Assembly (NCBI GenBank): GCA_035294785.1
Contig: DATGKF010000055.1
Span: 7,915 to 71,914, forward strand
DNA: 64,000 bases
Source: Poindextera sp035294785
GTDB lineage: Bacteria; Pseudomonadota; Alphaproteobacteria; Caulobacterales; Caulobacteraceae
Direction of reading: 5' to 3'
The notes under the pieces were generated by a model. The model saw only the letters and a program-made list of their open reading frames with translations, was not told the origin of the DNA and did not search any database. Below are positions 1 through 7,787 of this stretch, piece by piece (position 1 is the first letter of the stretch; every line of letters begins with the position of its first letter). A program made the position numbers and the translations under genes.

Positions 1-1
1 G

Positions 2-511
2 TCCGCCGCGCTCGCCCCGCTTCGCGGTCAGGCCAGCGCCGCGCAGGGCCCGCCCCCGCCGGCCGCCGTGATGGGCGAGGCTTTCGCCATCCCGACCGCT
101 GCGGGCCTCCTCTATGGCGCGACGCACGACCGCGACGATGCTGGCGCCGATATCCGGCCGGGCGACGATGCGCGCAATCTCCAAGCGCTCGCCGCCACGC
201 TGCCAGCGCTGGCAGCCCGCGCCGCCGCAGCGCCGGCGGCGGGCCGCGCGGCCGTGCGCGCGGTGACGCCCGACTTTCTTCCGTTGGCGGGCCGGCTCGG
301 GCCGCCGGGGCTCTTCGTCCTGGCCGGGTTGGGGTCGCGCGGATTCTGCCTTGCGCCGCTCCTGGCCGAGCACGTGGCGGCCGCCGCCGCCGACGCGCCA
401 TCGCCCCTCCCAGAAGACCTGGCCGCACTGGTCGATCCCGGACGCTTCGCCATGCGACGAAACCGGCGGCTCGCGCGTTCAGCCAGGGTTCAGGGCCGCG
501 GCGGCATATAG
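2..511 (+). CDS. mnmC: MnmC-like FAD-dependent tRNA modification oxidoreductase, C-terminal part
   Basis: Only the 3' end is present; the reading frame is open from base 2 to the stop at 509-511. The visible part matches the C-terminal DAO-type domain of MnmC, which oxidatively removes the carboxymethyl group of cmnm5s2U34 in tRNA wobble positions. Characteristic stretches are GEAFAIP, GLLYGATHDRDD, AVTPDFLPLAG and LAGLGSRGFCLAPLLAE, in the usual order, followed by a VDPGRF end. In the family this region closes the FAD and substrate pocket. Whether the N-terminal methyltransferase domain is present cannot be seen here. The product identity rests on family motifs, the truncation on the window edge. 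Confidence 0.8.
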   Translation, partial: SAALAPLRGQASAAQGPPPPAAVMGEAFAIPTAAGLLYGATHDRDDAGADIRPGDDARNLQALAATLPALAARAAAAPAAGRAAVRAVTPDFLPLAGRLGPPGLFVLAGLGSRGFCLAPLLAEHVAAAAADAPSPLPEDLAALVDPGRFAMRRNRRLARSARVQGRGGI

Positions 512-554
512 GCCGCGGCGCCCGGCCGCCTGCGAGACCAAGGGAGATTGTCGA

Positions 555-974
555 ATGCTCAAATCATCGCCCGCCTGGGCCGCGCGATACGCCGTGACGG
601 CGGCGGCGGTGCTGACGACCCTGGCGACCGCCGGACCGGCGGCTGGGCCGGCGACGGCGCAACCGCGGGGCCAGGAACAGTGCTTCGCCGTTCGCAACAT
701 CAACGGCTTCAATGCGCCCAACGACCGCACCCTCTACGTTCGCGTCGGGGTGAACGATATCTATCGCCTGGACCTGATGATCGACTGCGAAGGCCTGACC
801 TTCCGCCAGCGGCTCGGGCTTCAGTCGACCGTCGGCGACCCGTGGATCTGTGAACCGATTCAGGCGCAGATCGTCTATCGGGACGCTGGGATCGCCAACC
901 GCTGCCCGGTCAGCGCCATCCACAAGCTGACACCGGACGAAGTCGCCGCCCTGCCCAGGCGCGATCGGCCGTGA
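555..974 (+). CDS. DUF6491 family secreted protein
   Basis: A 139-residue protein. The ATG at 555 follows AGGGAGA and opens a typical signal peptide: basic start, hydrophobic Ala/Val/Leu core and a cleavage region around residues 30-35 (GPATA). The mature part has four cysteines in the contexts QCF, DCE, ICE and RCP, which suggests two disulfides in the periplasm. The pattern matches the DUF6491 family, common in Caulobacterales and Sphingomonadales and of unknown function. An in-frame upstream extension to 351 overlaps mnmC and is unlikely to be translated. Function is unknown; the neighbours give no clue. Confidence 0.65.
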   Translation: MLKSSPAWAARYAVTAAAVLTTLATAGPAAGPATAQPRGQEQCFAVRNINGFNAPNDRTLYVRVGVNDIYRLDLMIDCEGLTFRQRLGLQSTVGDPWICEPIQAQIVYRDAGIANRCPVSAIHKLTPDEVAALPRRDRP

Positions 975-1066
975 TTCGACGGCGCTGACCCACGGGAAGG
1001 CTTGCGGCGGCGGTCCCGCTCGTCCTTAAACCCTGGGTTTCATCCCAGTCGCGGAAGGGCGCGCCC

Positions 1067-1690
1067 ATGCTGAAGGTCCACCACCTCAACAACTCGCGCT
1101 CACAGCGCATCCTGTGGCTCATGGAGGAACTCGGTCTCGACTACGAGATCGTGCGCTACCAGCGCGACGCGACCACCAATCTGGCGCCGCCGGAGCTGGA
1201 AAAGGCGCATCCGCTCGGCAAGTCGCCAGTGATCGAGGACGGCCCGATCAAGATCGCCGAGTCCGGCGCCATCGTCGAATACGTGGTCGCCAGGCATGGC
1301 GGCGGGCGGCTGCGCCCCGATCCGGCCTCCGACGCCCATGTCGCCTATCTCGAATGGCTGCACTATGCCGAAGGCTCGGCCATGTTGCCGCTGATGATGA
1401 CGCTCTACGTCATGCGCCTGGGCGAGGCGGGCGCGCCGCTGCATCCGCGCATCGAGAGCGAGACCACCAACCACCTGGGCTACATCGCAAGATCGCTCGG
1501 CGATCGCGACTATCTCATGGGCGATTTCACCGGCGCCGACGTGCAGGTCAGCTTCGTCATGGAGGTCGCCCGCGCTTTCAACAAGCTCGCGCCCTTCCCG
1601 AACCTAACCGCCTATCTCGAGCGGCTGCAGGGCCGGCCGGCGTTCCGGCGCTCGCTTGACAAAGGCGGGGCCTACAACCTGGCGCGCTAG
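1067..1690 (+). CDS. Glutathione S-transferase family protein
   Basis: A 207-residue cytosolic protein with the two-domain GST layout. Residues 1-75 form the thioredoxin-like domain: SRSQRILWLMEELGL near the start, the cis-proline at about 54 (SPVIEDG) and the glutathione gamma-glutamyl contact ES at 65-66 (AESGAIVEY). Residues 85-207 are helical, with GADVQVSF marking the conserved helix-6 capping region. The N-terminal Ser at 10 or 12 could serve as the thiol-activating residue. Substrate cannot be deduced. The stop lies 8 bases from the stop of the convergent secretin gene. Family assignment is firm, subclass is not. Confidence 0.85.
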   Translation: MLKVHHLNNSRSQRILWLMEELGLDYEIVRYQRDATTNLAPPELEKAHPLGKSPVIEDGPIKIAESGAIVEYVVARHGGGRLRPDPASDAHVAYLEWLHYAEGSAMLPLMMTLYVMRLGEAGAPLHPRIESETTNHLGYIARSLGDRDYLMGDFTGADVQVSFVMEVARAFNKLAPFPNLTAYLERLQGRPAFRRSLDKGGAYNLAR

Positions 1691-1698
1691 AAGCGGGC

Positions 1699-3246
1699 TC
1701 AGTTGGCGGCCGCGGGAGGCGGCGGCGCGCTTTCGGCGGCGCGGCGAACGATGTGCGGCGTGACCACGATGTAGAGTTCGGTCTTCGAGCGCGTGCCCGT
1801 CTGCATGCCCAGAACGTCGCCGATCACCGGAATCCTGCCGATGCCCGGCAGCCGCGTTTTCGAGCCGATGTCGCTCTCCTCGGTCAGGCCGCCGATCACG
1901 AACGTCTCGCCGTCGCGAACCGTGGCGGAGGTTTCGGCCTCGCGCTGGCTGATCGTCGGATAGCCTTGCGAGGTGCCGGTCACGCTCGAGACGACGCAGA
2001 AGACGTGCGAGGTGACAAAGCCGTCGTCGCTGACCCGGGGCGCGATCTGCAGCGTCACGCCGACGTTGACGTACTGCACCTGCTGCGAGACGGCGTTGAC
2101 GCCGGAAAGCGCGATCGAGGTGAGGATCGGCAGGGCATCGCCTGTGATGATCTTGGCGGTGCCGCCGCTCTGCGCGGCGATGCGCGGCTTCGACACGATC
2201 CGCCCGTGTCCCGACTGCACCTGGGCGGCGATGGCCGCCTGCAGCGCATAGCTGGTCAGCGGGCGGCCGTTCGGCTGGCCGGCGGGGATGAAGGCGCCGG
2301 CCTCGAAGGTCGCGACGGCGAGTTGGCCGCTGGTGTTGTTGAAGTCCAGACCGACGTTCCTCGCCCCGGACTCGTCCAGCTCGACGAACACGGTTTCGAG
2401 CAGCACGCTCTGCACTGGCACGTCGATCTCGGCGATTTTCGCTTTCAGCCTGGCGATGGTGTCGGGCGGCCCTTTGAGGATGATGGCGTTCAGCCGACGG
2501 TCGACGGCGATCTCGTCGTTGACGGACTCGGCGAGCGGGTCGTTCGACGCCTGATCGGTTGGATTGGGCGCCGGCGCGAACGTCTGGCCGTTGATGCCCG
2601 CCGAGCCGAAGGCCGGCTCGCGCGGCACGAAAGAGTCGTTCGACTTCACGCTCAATCCGTCGGTGAGCAGGCCGACCACCTCGCTGACGTCGGCGTACTT
2701 GAGGAACACCACCTCGAAGCCGTCGTCGCCGGCCGGCCGATCCACGGCGCGCGGGAAGGCCGTCTGCGCCGCCGCAAGCGTCGCCGAAGCCGGCCCCGTC
2801 GTCGGCGAGAGGGAGAGGCTCACCGCGTTCGGTCCCGATGCGACGGCGGCCAGGTGGACCTTCCCGGCCGTGGCCAGATGGACGATCAGGACGGTGTCGC
2901 TCTGTTCGAACGCCACCGCGCGCAGCAGGCCCTTCAGCCCGTTGGGCTGCGCGGCCGTCGGTGCGCGCGACGAGAGCGCGAAGGCGATCGAAGGCCGGTC
3001 GGTGTCGTTGTTGATGATGGAAAAGCGGGGCGCCTGCGGCTGGAACGTCAGCACCACGACGAGACCGTCGCCGCCCGGGACGGCCGACACGGCGGTGAGG
3101 ATGGCCGGCGCCGCCGGCTGCTGATACTCGGCCCGCGCGACGCCGGCGCAGAAGCTCGCGACGACAAGAACCAGCCACGTCAGACCGACCGCGGCGAGGC
3201 GGCGCGCATGTCCTTGACGGCGTTCAGCGGTCACGAATCGGCCCAC
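1699..3246 (-). CDS. Orphan secretin (type II secretion / PilQ-like outer-membrane pore)
   Basis: A 515-residue protein with a signal peptide of about 38 residues ending at VARA. Residues 45-150 look like an AMIN-type domain. These are followed by an N1-like domain (FLKYADVSEVVGLL), a domain ending in DRRLNAIILKGPPDTIARLKAKIAEID, and the C-terminal secretin domain with VFVELDESGARNVGLDF and the signature RLPGIGRIPVIGDVLG near residue 470. It ends in the usual LYIVVTPHIVR strand. Secretins form gated multimeric outer-membrane channels. No gsp or pilM-P genes flank it, so its system lies elsewhere or it works alone. It is distinct from the CpaC secretin at 41.3 kb. A secreted protease gene lies just upstream on the same strand. 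Confidence 0.85.
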   Translation of the reverse strand: MGRFVTAERRQGHARRLAAVGLTWLVLVVASFCAGVARAEYQQPAAPAILTAVSAVPGGDGLVVVLTFQPQAPRFSIINNDTDRPSIAFALSSRAPTAAQPNGLKGLLRAVAFEQSDTVLIVHLATAGKVHLAAVASGPNAVSLSLSPTTGPASATLAAAQTAFPRAVDRPAGDDGFEVVFLKYADVSEVVGLLTDGLSVKSNDSFVPREPAFGSAGINGQTFAPAPNPTDQASNDPLAESVNDEIAVDRRLNAIILKGPPDTIARLKAKIAEIDVPVQSVLLETVFVELDESGARNVGLDFNNTSGQLAVATFEAGAFIPAGQPNGRPLTSYALQAAIAAQVQSGHGRIVSKPRIAAQSGGTAKIITGDALPILTSIALSGVNAVSQQVQYVNVGVTLQIAPRVSDDGFVTSHVFCVVSSVTGTSQGYPTISQREAETSATVRDGETFVIGGLTEESDIGSKTRLPGIGRIPVIGDVLGMQTGTRSKTELYIVVTPHIVRRAAESAPPPPAAAN

Positions 3247-3315
3247 CCGCGAGGGGCTGACTATGGCGCCGTTCGACCGCGAAGTCGTCCAGCCCCCGCA
3301 GCGGCTGCGGCGGGC

Positions 3316-4524
3316 CTAAAACGCCGAGCCGCCCTTCGGCGTCCCCAGGCCCGTCGGGCCGTCGTAGCCGGCGCCGGCGGTGCAGAAGTAAGTGCCGCCG
3401 CAACTGCCGTTGGCCCCGCTGGTCACGTCGTTCAGCGAAGCGCCATGCGTATAGGGGTTGGCGCCATAGGTCACCGCGCCGCCGTTGTTGGCGTAGATGC
3501 CGCCGACCAGCGGCGCCGCGACGCTGGTGCCGCCAAACACGAGCCAGGCCGACGAGCGCGCGTTCGCCGGCCCGTAGACCGCGACGCCGGTGTAGGGGTC
3601 GGCGACAGCTGAGACGTCGGCCTCCATGCGCGTGGTGCACAGGGGATCGGTCTGCCAGCTCGGCTTCGCATAGACCTTGCTGCAACCGCTGCCGGCATCG
3701 GCCCAGGCCGTCTCCGACCAGCCGCGGGCGTTCGAGGCGCGGACGAGGCTGGTGCCGCCGACGGCGATCACGTGCGGGGAGGTGGCGGGAAACTGCGGCC
3801 CCGCGCCATAGCCGCTGTCGCCGGTCGAAGCGGTGATAGCGACGCCCGGGTGGTTGTAGGCGGCCTCGAAGCTCTGGGACCCGTTCTCGCCGCCGCCGTA
3901 GCTGTTGGAGATGACGTGCGCGCCCAGGGCCGCAGCGCGGTTCTCCGCCGCCGCCAGGTCGTTGTAGGTGGCCGAGTTCGCCTCGACGAGGATGATCTTG
4001 CAGTTCGGGCACATGGCGCTGGCCATGTCCAGGTCGAGGGCGGTCTCTTGCGCCCAGCCCGTGTTCTGCGACGGATAGCTCCCCTTCTGGCCGTTCTCAT
4101 TGTACTTGCCGAAGCACCCATTGGCGGTGGTGCAGGCCGGCAACCCGTACGTCGAGCGATAGGTGGCCAGGTCGCTCTCGGCGTTCGTGTAGCCGTAGGC
4201 GTCCACGATCGCGATCGTCGTCGCCGCGCTGCCGTTGGTGGTGATTGCGTAGGCGGCGTGCAAGTCGGAGGGGCCGTAGCCCTGAGGCACCAGCTGCGTG
4301 CGCGCATTTCGCTCGGTCAGGTTGGCCATGAAGCGATTGAGCAGCGCCGCGCCGCGCGAGTCGCTGACGATGTGAGCGTGGCAGCGCGCCACGCCGGGGC
4401 CGGTCGGTCCGCAGGCGCGCACGTGGAACACTTTGCCGGAAACCTGCACCTGCGCGGACGCGGTGGACGCGGCGGCCATGGCGATTGCGGCGGCAAGCAC
4501 CGCGGTCGTGGCGAAGCGGATCAT
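3316..4524 (-). CDS. Secreted sedolisin (S53) family serine-carboxyl peptidase
   Basis: A 402-residue protein with a signal peptide at 1-24 (ASTASA cut). The sedolisin catalytic set is visible: Glu160 and Asp164 in QETALDLD, the oxyanion Asp236 in STGDSGYG, and the nucleophile Ser334 in GGTSVAAP. The C-terminal calcium site has the expected elements NDVTSG (366-370) and GYDGPTGLGTP (387-396). Sedolisins are acid-active endopeptidases. The usual propeptide of about 170-200 residues is nearly absent: only about 55 residues separate the signal peptide from the catalytic domain start at QGYGPSDLHAAY. Multiple cysteines suggest disulfide stabilisation. It may be exported by a secretin such as the neighbouring one, but that is inference. 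Confidence 0.8.
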   Translation of the reverse strand: MIRFATTAVLAAAIAMAAASTASAQVQVSGKVFHVRACGPTGPGVARCHAHIVSDSRGAALLNRFMANLTERNARTQLVPQGYGPSDLHAAYAITTNGSAATTIAIVDAYGYTNAESDLATYRSTYGLPACTTANGCFGKYNENGQKGSYPSQNTGWAQETALDLDMASAMCPNCKIILVEANSATYNDLAAAENRAAALGAHVISNSYGGGENGSQSFEAAYNHPGVAITASTGDSGYGAGPQFPATSPHVIAVGGTSLVRASNARGWSETAWADAGSGCSKVYAKPSWQTDPLCTTRMEADVSAVADPYTGVAVYGPANARSSAWLVFGGTSVAAPLVGGIYANNGGAVTYGANPYTHGASLNDVTSGANGSCGGTYFCTAGAGYDGPTGLGTPKGGSAF

Positions 4525-4751
4525 AGGGCCCCCCTGGGCGCGGGCGACGGGCGCCCGGGTGTCGACTGGCGAGATTTGCGCCGTACGTCGTCTCAGTCTA
4601 GGTCGGTTCGGTTAAGCGTCGGTTCGCAACCTTGGCAAAATGGCGCCGGCGGGCGTCCGAGCGGCAAGACGGTCATTTCGGACCTGGTCCGCATGCGCCA
4701 GGATGGCCGCCGAAAGACGCGCCTGATTCGCGCGAACACGAGGATCCGTTC

Positions 4752-5804
4752 GTGGCCGACAGCGGCGCAGCCGTCCGCTCCTTCGCCCCGAAAGCCGCGG
4801 TGCTGGAGGGCCAGGTCGTCCTGGTCACCGGCGGCACCGGCTCGTTCGGCCGCCGTTTCGTCCAGCGCGTGCTGGCCGAGCAGGCGCCGCGCAAGCTGAT
4901 CGTCTTCAGCCGCGACGAACTGAAGCAGTACGAGATGCAATCCGAGCTGCGCGCGGCCTTCTCGGCTGCGGATTTCGGCCGCATGCGCTTCTTCCTCGGC
5001 GACGTGCGCGACCGGGAGCGCCTGACGCTCGCCCTGCGCGGCGTCGACATCGTCATCCACGCCGCGGCGCTGAAGCAGGTGCCGGCCGCCGAGTACAATC
5101 CCTCCGAATGCATCCACACCAACGTGTTGGGCGCCGAGAACGTGGTCTGGGCCAGCCTCACCAACCGCGTCCGCCGCGTCGTGGCGCTCTCGACCGACAA
5201 GGCCTGCAACCCGATCAACCTCTACGGCGCGACCAAGCTCGCCTCCGACAAGACCTTCGTCGCCGCCAACAACCTCGCCGGCGACATCGGCACCCGCTTC
5301 GCCGTCGTGCGCTACGGCAACGTCGCCGGCTCGCGCGGCTCCGTCGCGCCGCTCTTCCTGAAGCTGGCCGCCGACGGCGCGGCCCAGATCCCCATCACCG
5401 ATCCTCGCATGACCCGGTTCTGGATCTCGCTCGACCAGGGCGTCGACTTCGTCCTCTCCTCGCTGGAGATGATGCGCGGCGGGGAGATCTTCGTGCCCAA
5501 GATCGGCTCGATGAAGATGACCGAGGTGGCCGACGCGCTGGCGCCGGGCGTGCCGCAGACCGTGGTCGGCATCCGCCCGGGCGAGAAGCTGCACGAAATG
5601 ATGATCAGCGGCGACGACGCGCGGATGACCGCCGAGCTCTCGGACCGTTACGTGATCGAGCCGGAGTTCGTCGAATACCTGCGTCTGCCGTTCGCCGCCG
5701 CCGAGGGGCGCGCTGTCCCGGACGGCTTCGTCTATTCCAGCGACGCCAACGCTGAGTGGCTCGACGCCGATGGCCTGAAGGCGCTGCTCGCCGGCCATGG
5801 CTGA
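4752..5804 (+). CDS. pseB: UDP-N-acetylglucosamine 4,6-dehydratase (inverting), PseB/FlmA
   Basis: First step of CMP-pseudaminic acid synthesis: dehydration and C5 epimerisation of UDP-GlcNAc. A GTG at 4752, preceded by AGGA 7 bases upstream, gives 350 residues, close to the family norm of about 335-345; the longer frame to 4632 adds a low-complexity arginine-rich leader and is unlikely. The NADP-binding GGTGSFG is at 27-33. The STDKACNP and NLYGATK stretches supply the catalytic Asp-Lys and Tyr, and VRYGNVAGSRGS is typical of PseB. The stop overlaps the pseC start by 8 bases, so they are translationally coupled. In Caulobacter the orthologues (flmA, flmB) serve flagellin glycosylation; the later pathway genes are not in this window. 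Confidence 0.92.
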   Translation: MADSGAAVRSFAPKAAVLEGQVVLVTGGTGSFGRRFVQRVLAEQAPRKLIVFSRDELKQYEMQSELRAAFSAADFGRMRFFLGDVRDRERLTLALRGVDIVIHAAALKQVPAAEYNPSECIHTNVLGAENVVWASLTNRVRRVVALSTDKACNPINLYGATKLASDKTFVAANNLAGDIGTRFAVVRYGNVAGSRGSVAPLFLKLAADGAAQIPITDPRMTRFWISLDQGVDFVLSSLEMMRGGEIFVPKIGSMKMTEVADALAPGVPQTVVGIRPGEKLHEMMISGDDARMTAELSDRYVIEPEFVEYLRLPFAAAEGRAVPDGFVYSSDANAEWLDADGLKALLAGHG

Positions 5805-6972
5805 GTTTCTCAGCTATGGGCGCCAGACGATCGAGGACGACGATGTCGCCGCGGTCGCCGAGGCGCTGCGCGCCGACTACCTGACCACCGGTCCGCGGGT
5901 CGAGGCGTTCGAGGCCGCCTTCGCCGGCGCGGTGCAGGCCGGCCACGCGGTTGCCTGTTCCAGCGGCACGGCGGGGCTGCACCTTGCCATGCTGGCGCTG
6001 GACCTGCAGGCGGGCGAGGTGGTCATCGCCCCGGCGATCACCTTCGCCGCCACCGCCAACTGCGCCCGCTACCAGGGCGCGGAGGTGATCTTCGCCGACG
6101 TTGATCCCGACACCGGCCTGATGACGCCGGAGACGCTTCAGGCGGCGCTAGGCCGGCTAGACGGCCGCAAGCTCGCCGCCGTCCTGCCGGTGCACCTGGC
6201 CGGAAATGCGGTCGATCTGCCGGCGCTGAAGGGGCTCGCCGCCCCGGCGCCGTTGGTCGAGGACGCCTGCCACGCGCTCGGCACGACCATGGCCTTCGAC
6301 AACGTGCGCGAGCGGGTCGGCGATGGCCGCCATGCCGCCATGGCCTGCTTTTCCTTCCATCCGGTCAAGACCATCACCACCGCCGAGGGCGGCATGGTGA
6401 CCACCAACGATGCGCGGCTGGCCGAGCGGTTGCGCCTCTTCCGCAGCCACGGGATCGTCCGCGACCCGGCGGCGTTCGAGACGCCCTCGCCCGGCCCTTG
6501 GGCCTACGAGATGCAGGCGCTGGGCTTCAACTATCGCCTGCCGGACGTCCTCTGCGCGCTGGGAGCGAGCCAGCTCGCCAAGCTCGACCGCTTCGCCGCG
6601 CGCCGCCGGGCGCTGGCGCTGCGCTATTGGACCCTGCTCGCCCGCCTTGCACCCGCGGTGCGGCCGATCGCGCCCCCGCCGATCTGCGATCCGGCGCTGC
6701 ACCTCTTCATCGTCCTGATCGACTTCGCCGGCCTTGGCGTCGGCCGCGCCGAGGTCATGGCGGGCCTGCGGGCGCGCGGCGTGGGCAGCCAGGTCCACTA
6801 CATCCCCGTGCATCGCCAGCCCTACTACCGCGGCCGATACGGCGAGATCGCCCTGCCTGGCGCCGACGCCTATTATGCGCGCGCGCTCAGCCTGCCGCTC
6901 TATCCGGGGATGAGCGACGCCGATCCCGACCGGGTGGTCGAGGCCTTGGCCGAGGTGCTGCGGCTGGCCTGA
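5797..6972 (+). CDS. pseC: UDP-4-amino-4,6-dideoxy-N-acetyl-beta-L-altrosamine transaminase, PseC/FlmB
   Basis: Second enzyme of pseudaminic acid synthesis: PLP-dependent transamination of the PseB product. It is a 391-residue DegT/DnrJ/EryC1-fold aminotransferase. The PLP Schiff-base lysine is Lys191 in SFHPVKTITTAEGG; SSGTAGLHLA (55-64) binds the cofactor phosphate, and EDACHALG (155-162) carries the conserved aspartate that contacts the PLP nitrogen. The start overlaps the pseB stop. No further pse gene follows: the next gene is convergent, so pseF, pseG, pseH and pseI must be elsewhere. Confidence 0.92.
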   Translation: MAEFLSYGRQTIEDDDVAAVAEALRADYLTTGPRVEAFEAAFAGAVQAGHAVACSSGTAGLHLAMLALDLQAGEVVIAPAITFAATANCARYQGAEVIFADVDPDTGLMTPETLQAALGRLDGRKLAAVLPVHLAGNAVDLPALKGLAAPAPLVEDACHALGTTMAFDNVRERVGDGRHAAMACFSFHPVKTITTAEGGMVTTNDARLAERLRLFRSHGIVRDPAAFETPSPGPWAYEMQALGFNYRLPDVLCALGASQLAKLDRFAARRRALALRYWTLLARLAPAVRPIAPPPICDPALHLFIVLIDFAGLGVGRAEVMAGLRARGVGSQVHYIPVHRQPYYRGRYGEIALPGADAYYARALSLPLYPGMSDADPDRVVEALAEVLRLA

Positions 6973-6977
6973 TCGGC

Positions 6978-7730
6978 CTAGAGCCAGGCGGGCTCGAGGT
7001 TCGGAAAGATCTGCAACATCAGCCATTCCGGCAGGATGTACTGGGGCAGCGAGCGCGAGGCGTTCGCGCCGTGCACCACGTGCAGGCAGACTCCTGTGTG
7101 ATCGTTGAGCAGGTGCAGGTTGAAGCCGTTGCCGAGGGCGCCCCAGACCAGCGGCGTGTCCTCGCCCCAGCCGCGCGCCGGAAAGGGCCCTGCCTCCCAG
7201 ACCTTGCGCCGGAAGACGTAGCTGAAGCCGAATCCCAGGTGCAGATTGTTCGCCTCTTCGGTCTGCGGCAGCTGGATGAGGGGGGTCTCGGTGCTGTTCC
7301 ACCAGGCGAAGTGCGGCCCGTCGCGCTTCATCAGGTCCCAATAGCCGCACTGCTTGACGAGCCGGTTGTAGACGAAAAAGGCGACCAGCTTGACGAAGTC
7401 GACCCCGCCATCACGCATCGGGGCGATCATCGTCTCGACGTAGGCTGGCGCGTAATAGTCGTCGTCGTCGAAGTGCACGATGACCGCGCCGCTGGCCTGT
7501 TCGACCGCCATATTGCGCTTGACGCCCAGCGGCGTGCGCTCGGCCAGATGCAGGTAGCGCACGCGCGGGTCGGCCAGACTCGCCATGAACAGCGAGGGCG
7601 TCGGGCTGTCGTCGACGACGATCCACTCGAGCGGCCCCACCGTCTGCGCGGCGAAGGCGGCATAGACCAGCGGCAGGAAGTCCGGCCGGTCGCACGTGGG
7701 CGTGATGACGCTGGCCAGGGGCTCCGGCAT
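6978..7730 (-). CDS. Family 2 glycosyltransferase
   Basis: A 250-residue cytosolic GT-A fold protein; the ATG at 7730 is chosen because the domain starts 6 residues later (SVITPTCDRPDFLP), though an in-frame start at 7766 exists. Features are the nucleotide-sugar binding VVDDSPTPS, the metal-binding DXD-type motif in HFDDDDYYAP, and the acceptor-side WGEDTPLVWG. There are no membrane segments. It is convergent with pseC, 5 bases between stops. Family 2 enzymes transfer sugars from nucleotide donors; whether this one acts on flagellin, polysaccharide or another acceptor cannot be told. Proximity to pseBC is only suggestive. Confidence 0.8.
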   Translation of the reverse strand: MPEPLASVITPTCDRPDFLPLVYAAFAAQTVGPLEWIVVDDSPTPSLFMASLADPRVRYLHLAERTPLGVKRNMAVEQASGAVIVHFDDDDYYAPAYVETMIAPMRDGGVDFVKLVAFFVYNRLVKQCGYWDLMKRDGPHFAWWNSTETPLIQLPQTEEANNLHLGFGFSYVFRRKVWEAGPFPARGWGEDTPLVWGALGNGFNLHLLNDHTGVCLHVVHGANASRSLPQYILPEWLMLQIFPNLEPAWL

Positions 7731-7787
7731 GGCCGGATTGGCGCCATGCCCCGGCGCGGCTGTCAAATCCTGGGCTGGCGCGTCGGC

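Noticed and set aside
4632..4751. 40-residue N-terminal extension of PseB
   Set aside because: Low-complexity basic sequence without conservation; a GTG with SD at 4752 gives the normal family length.
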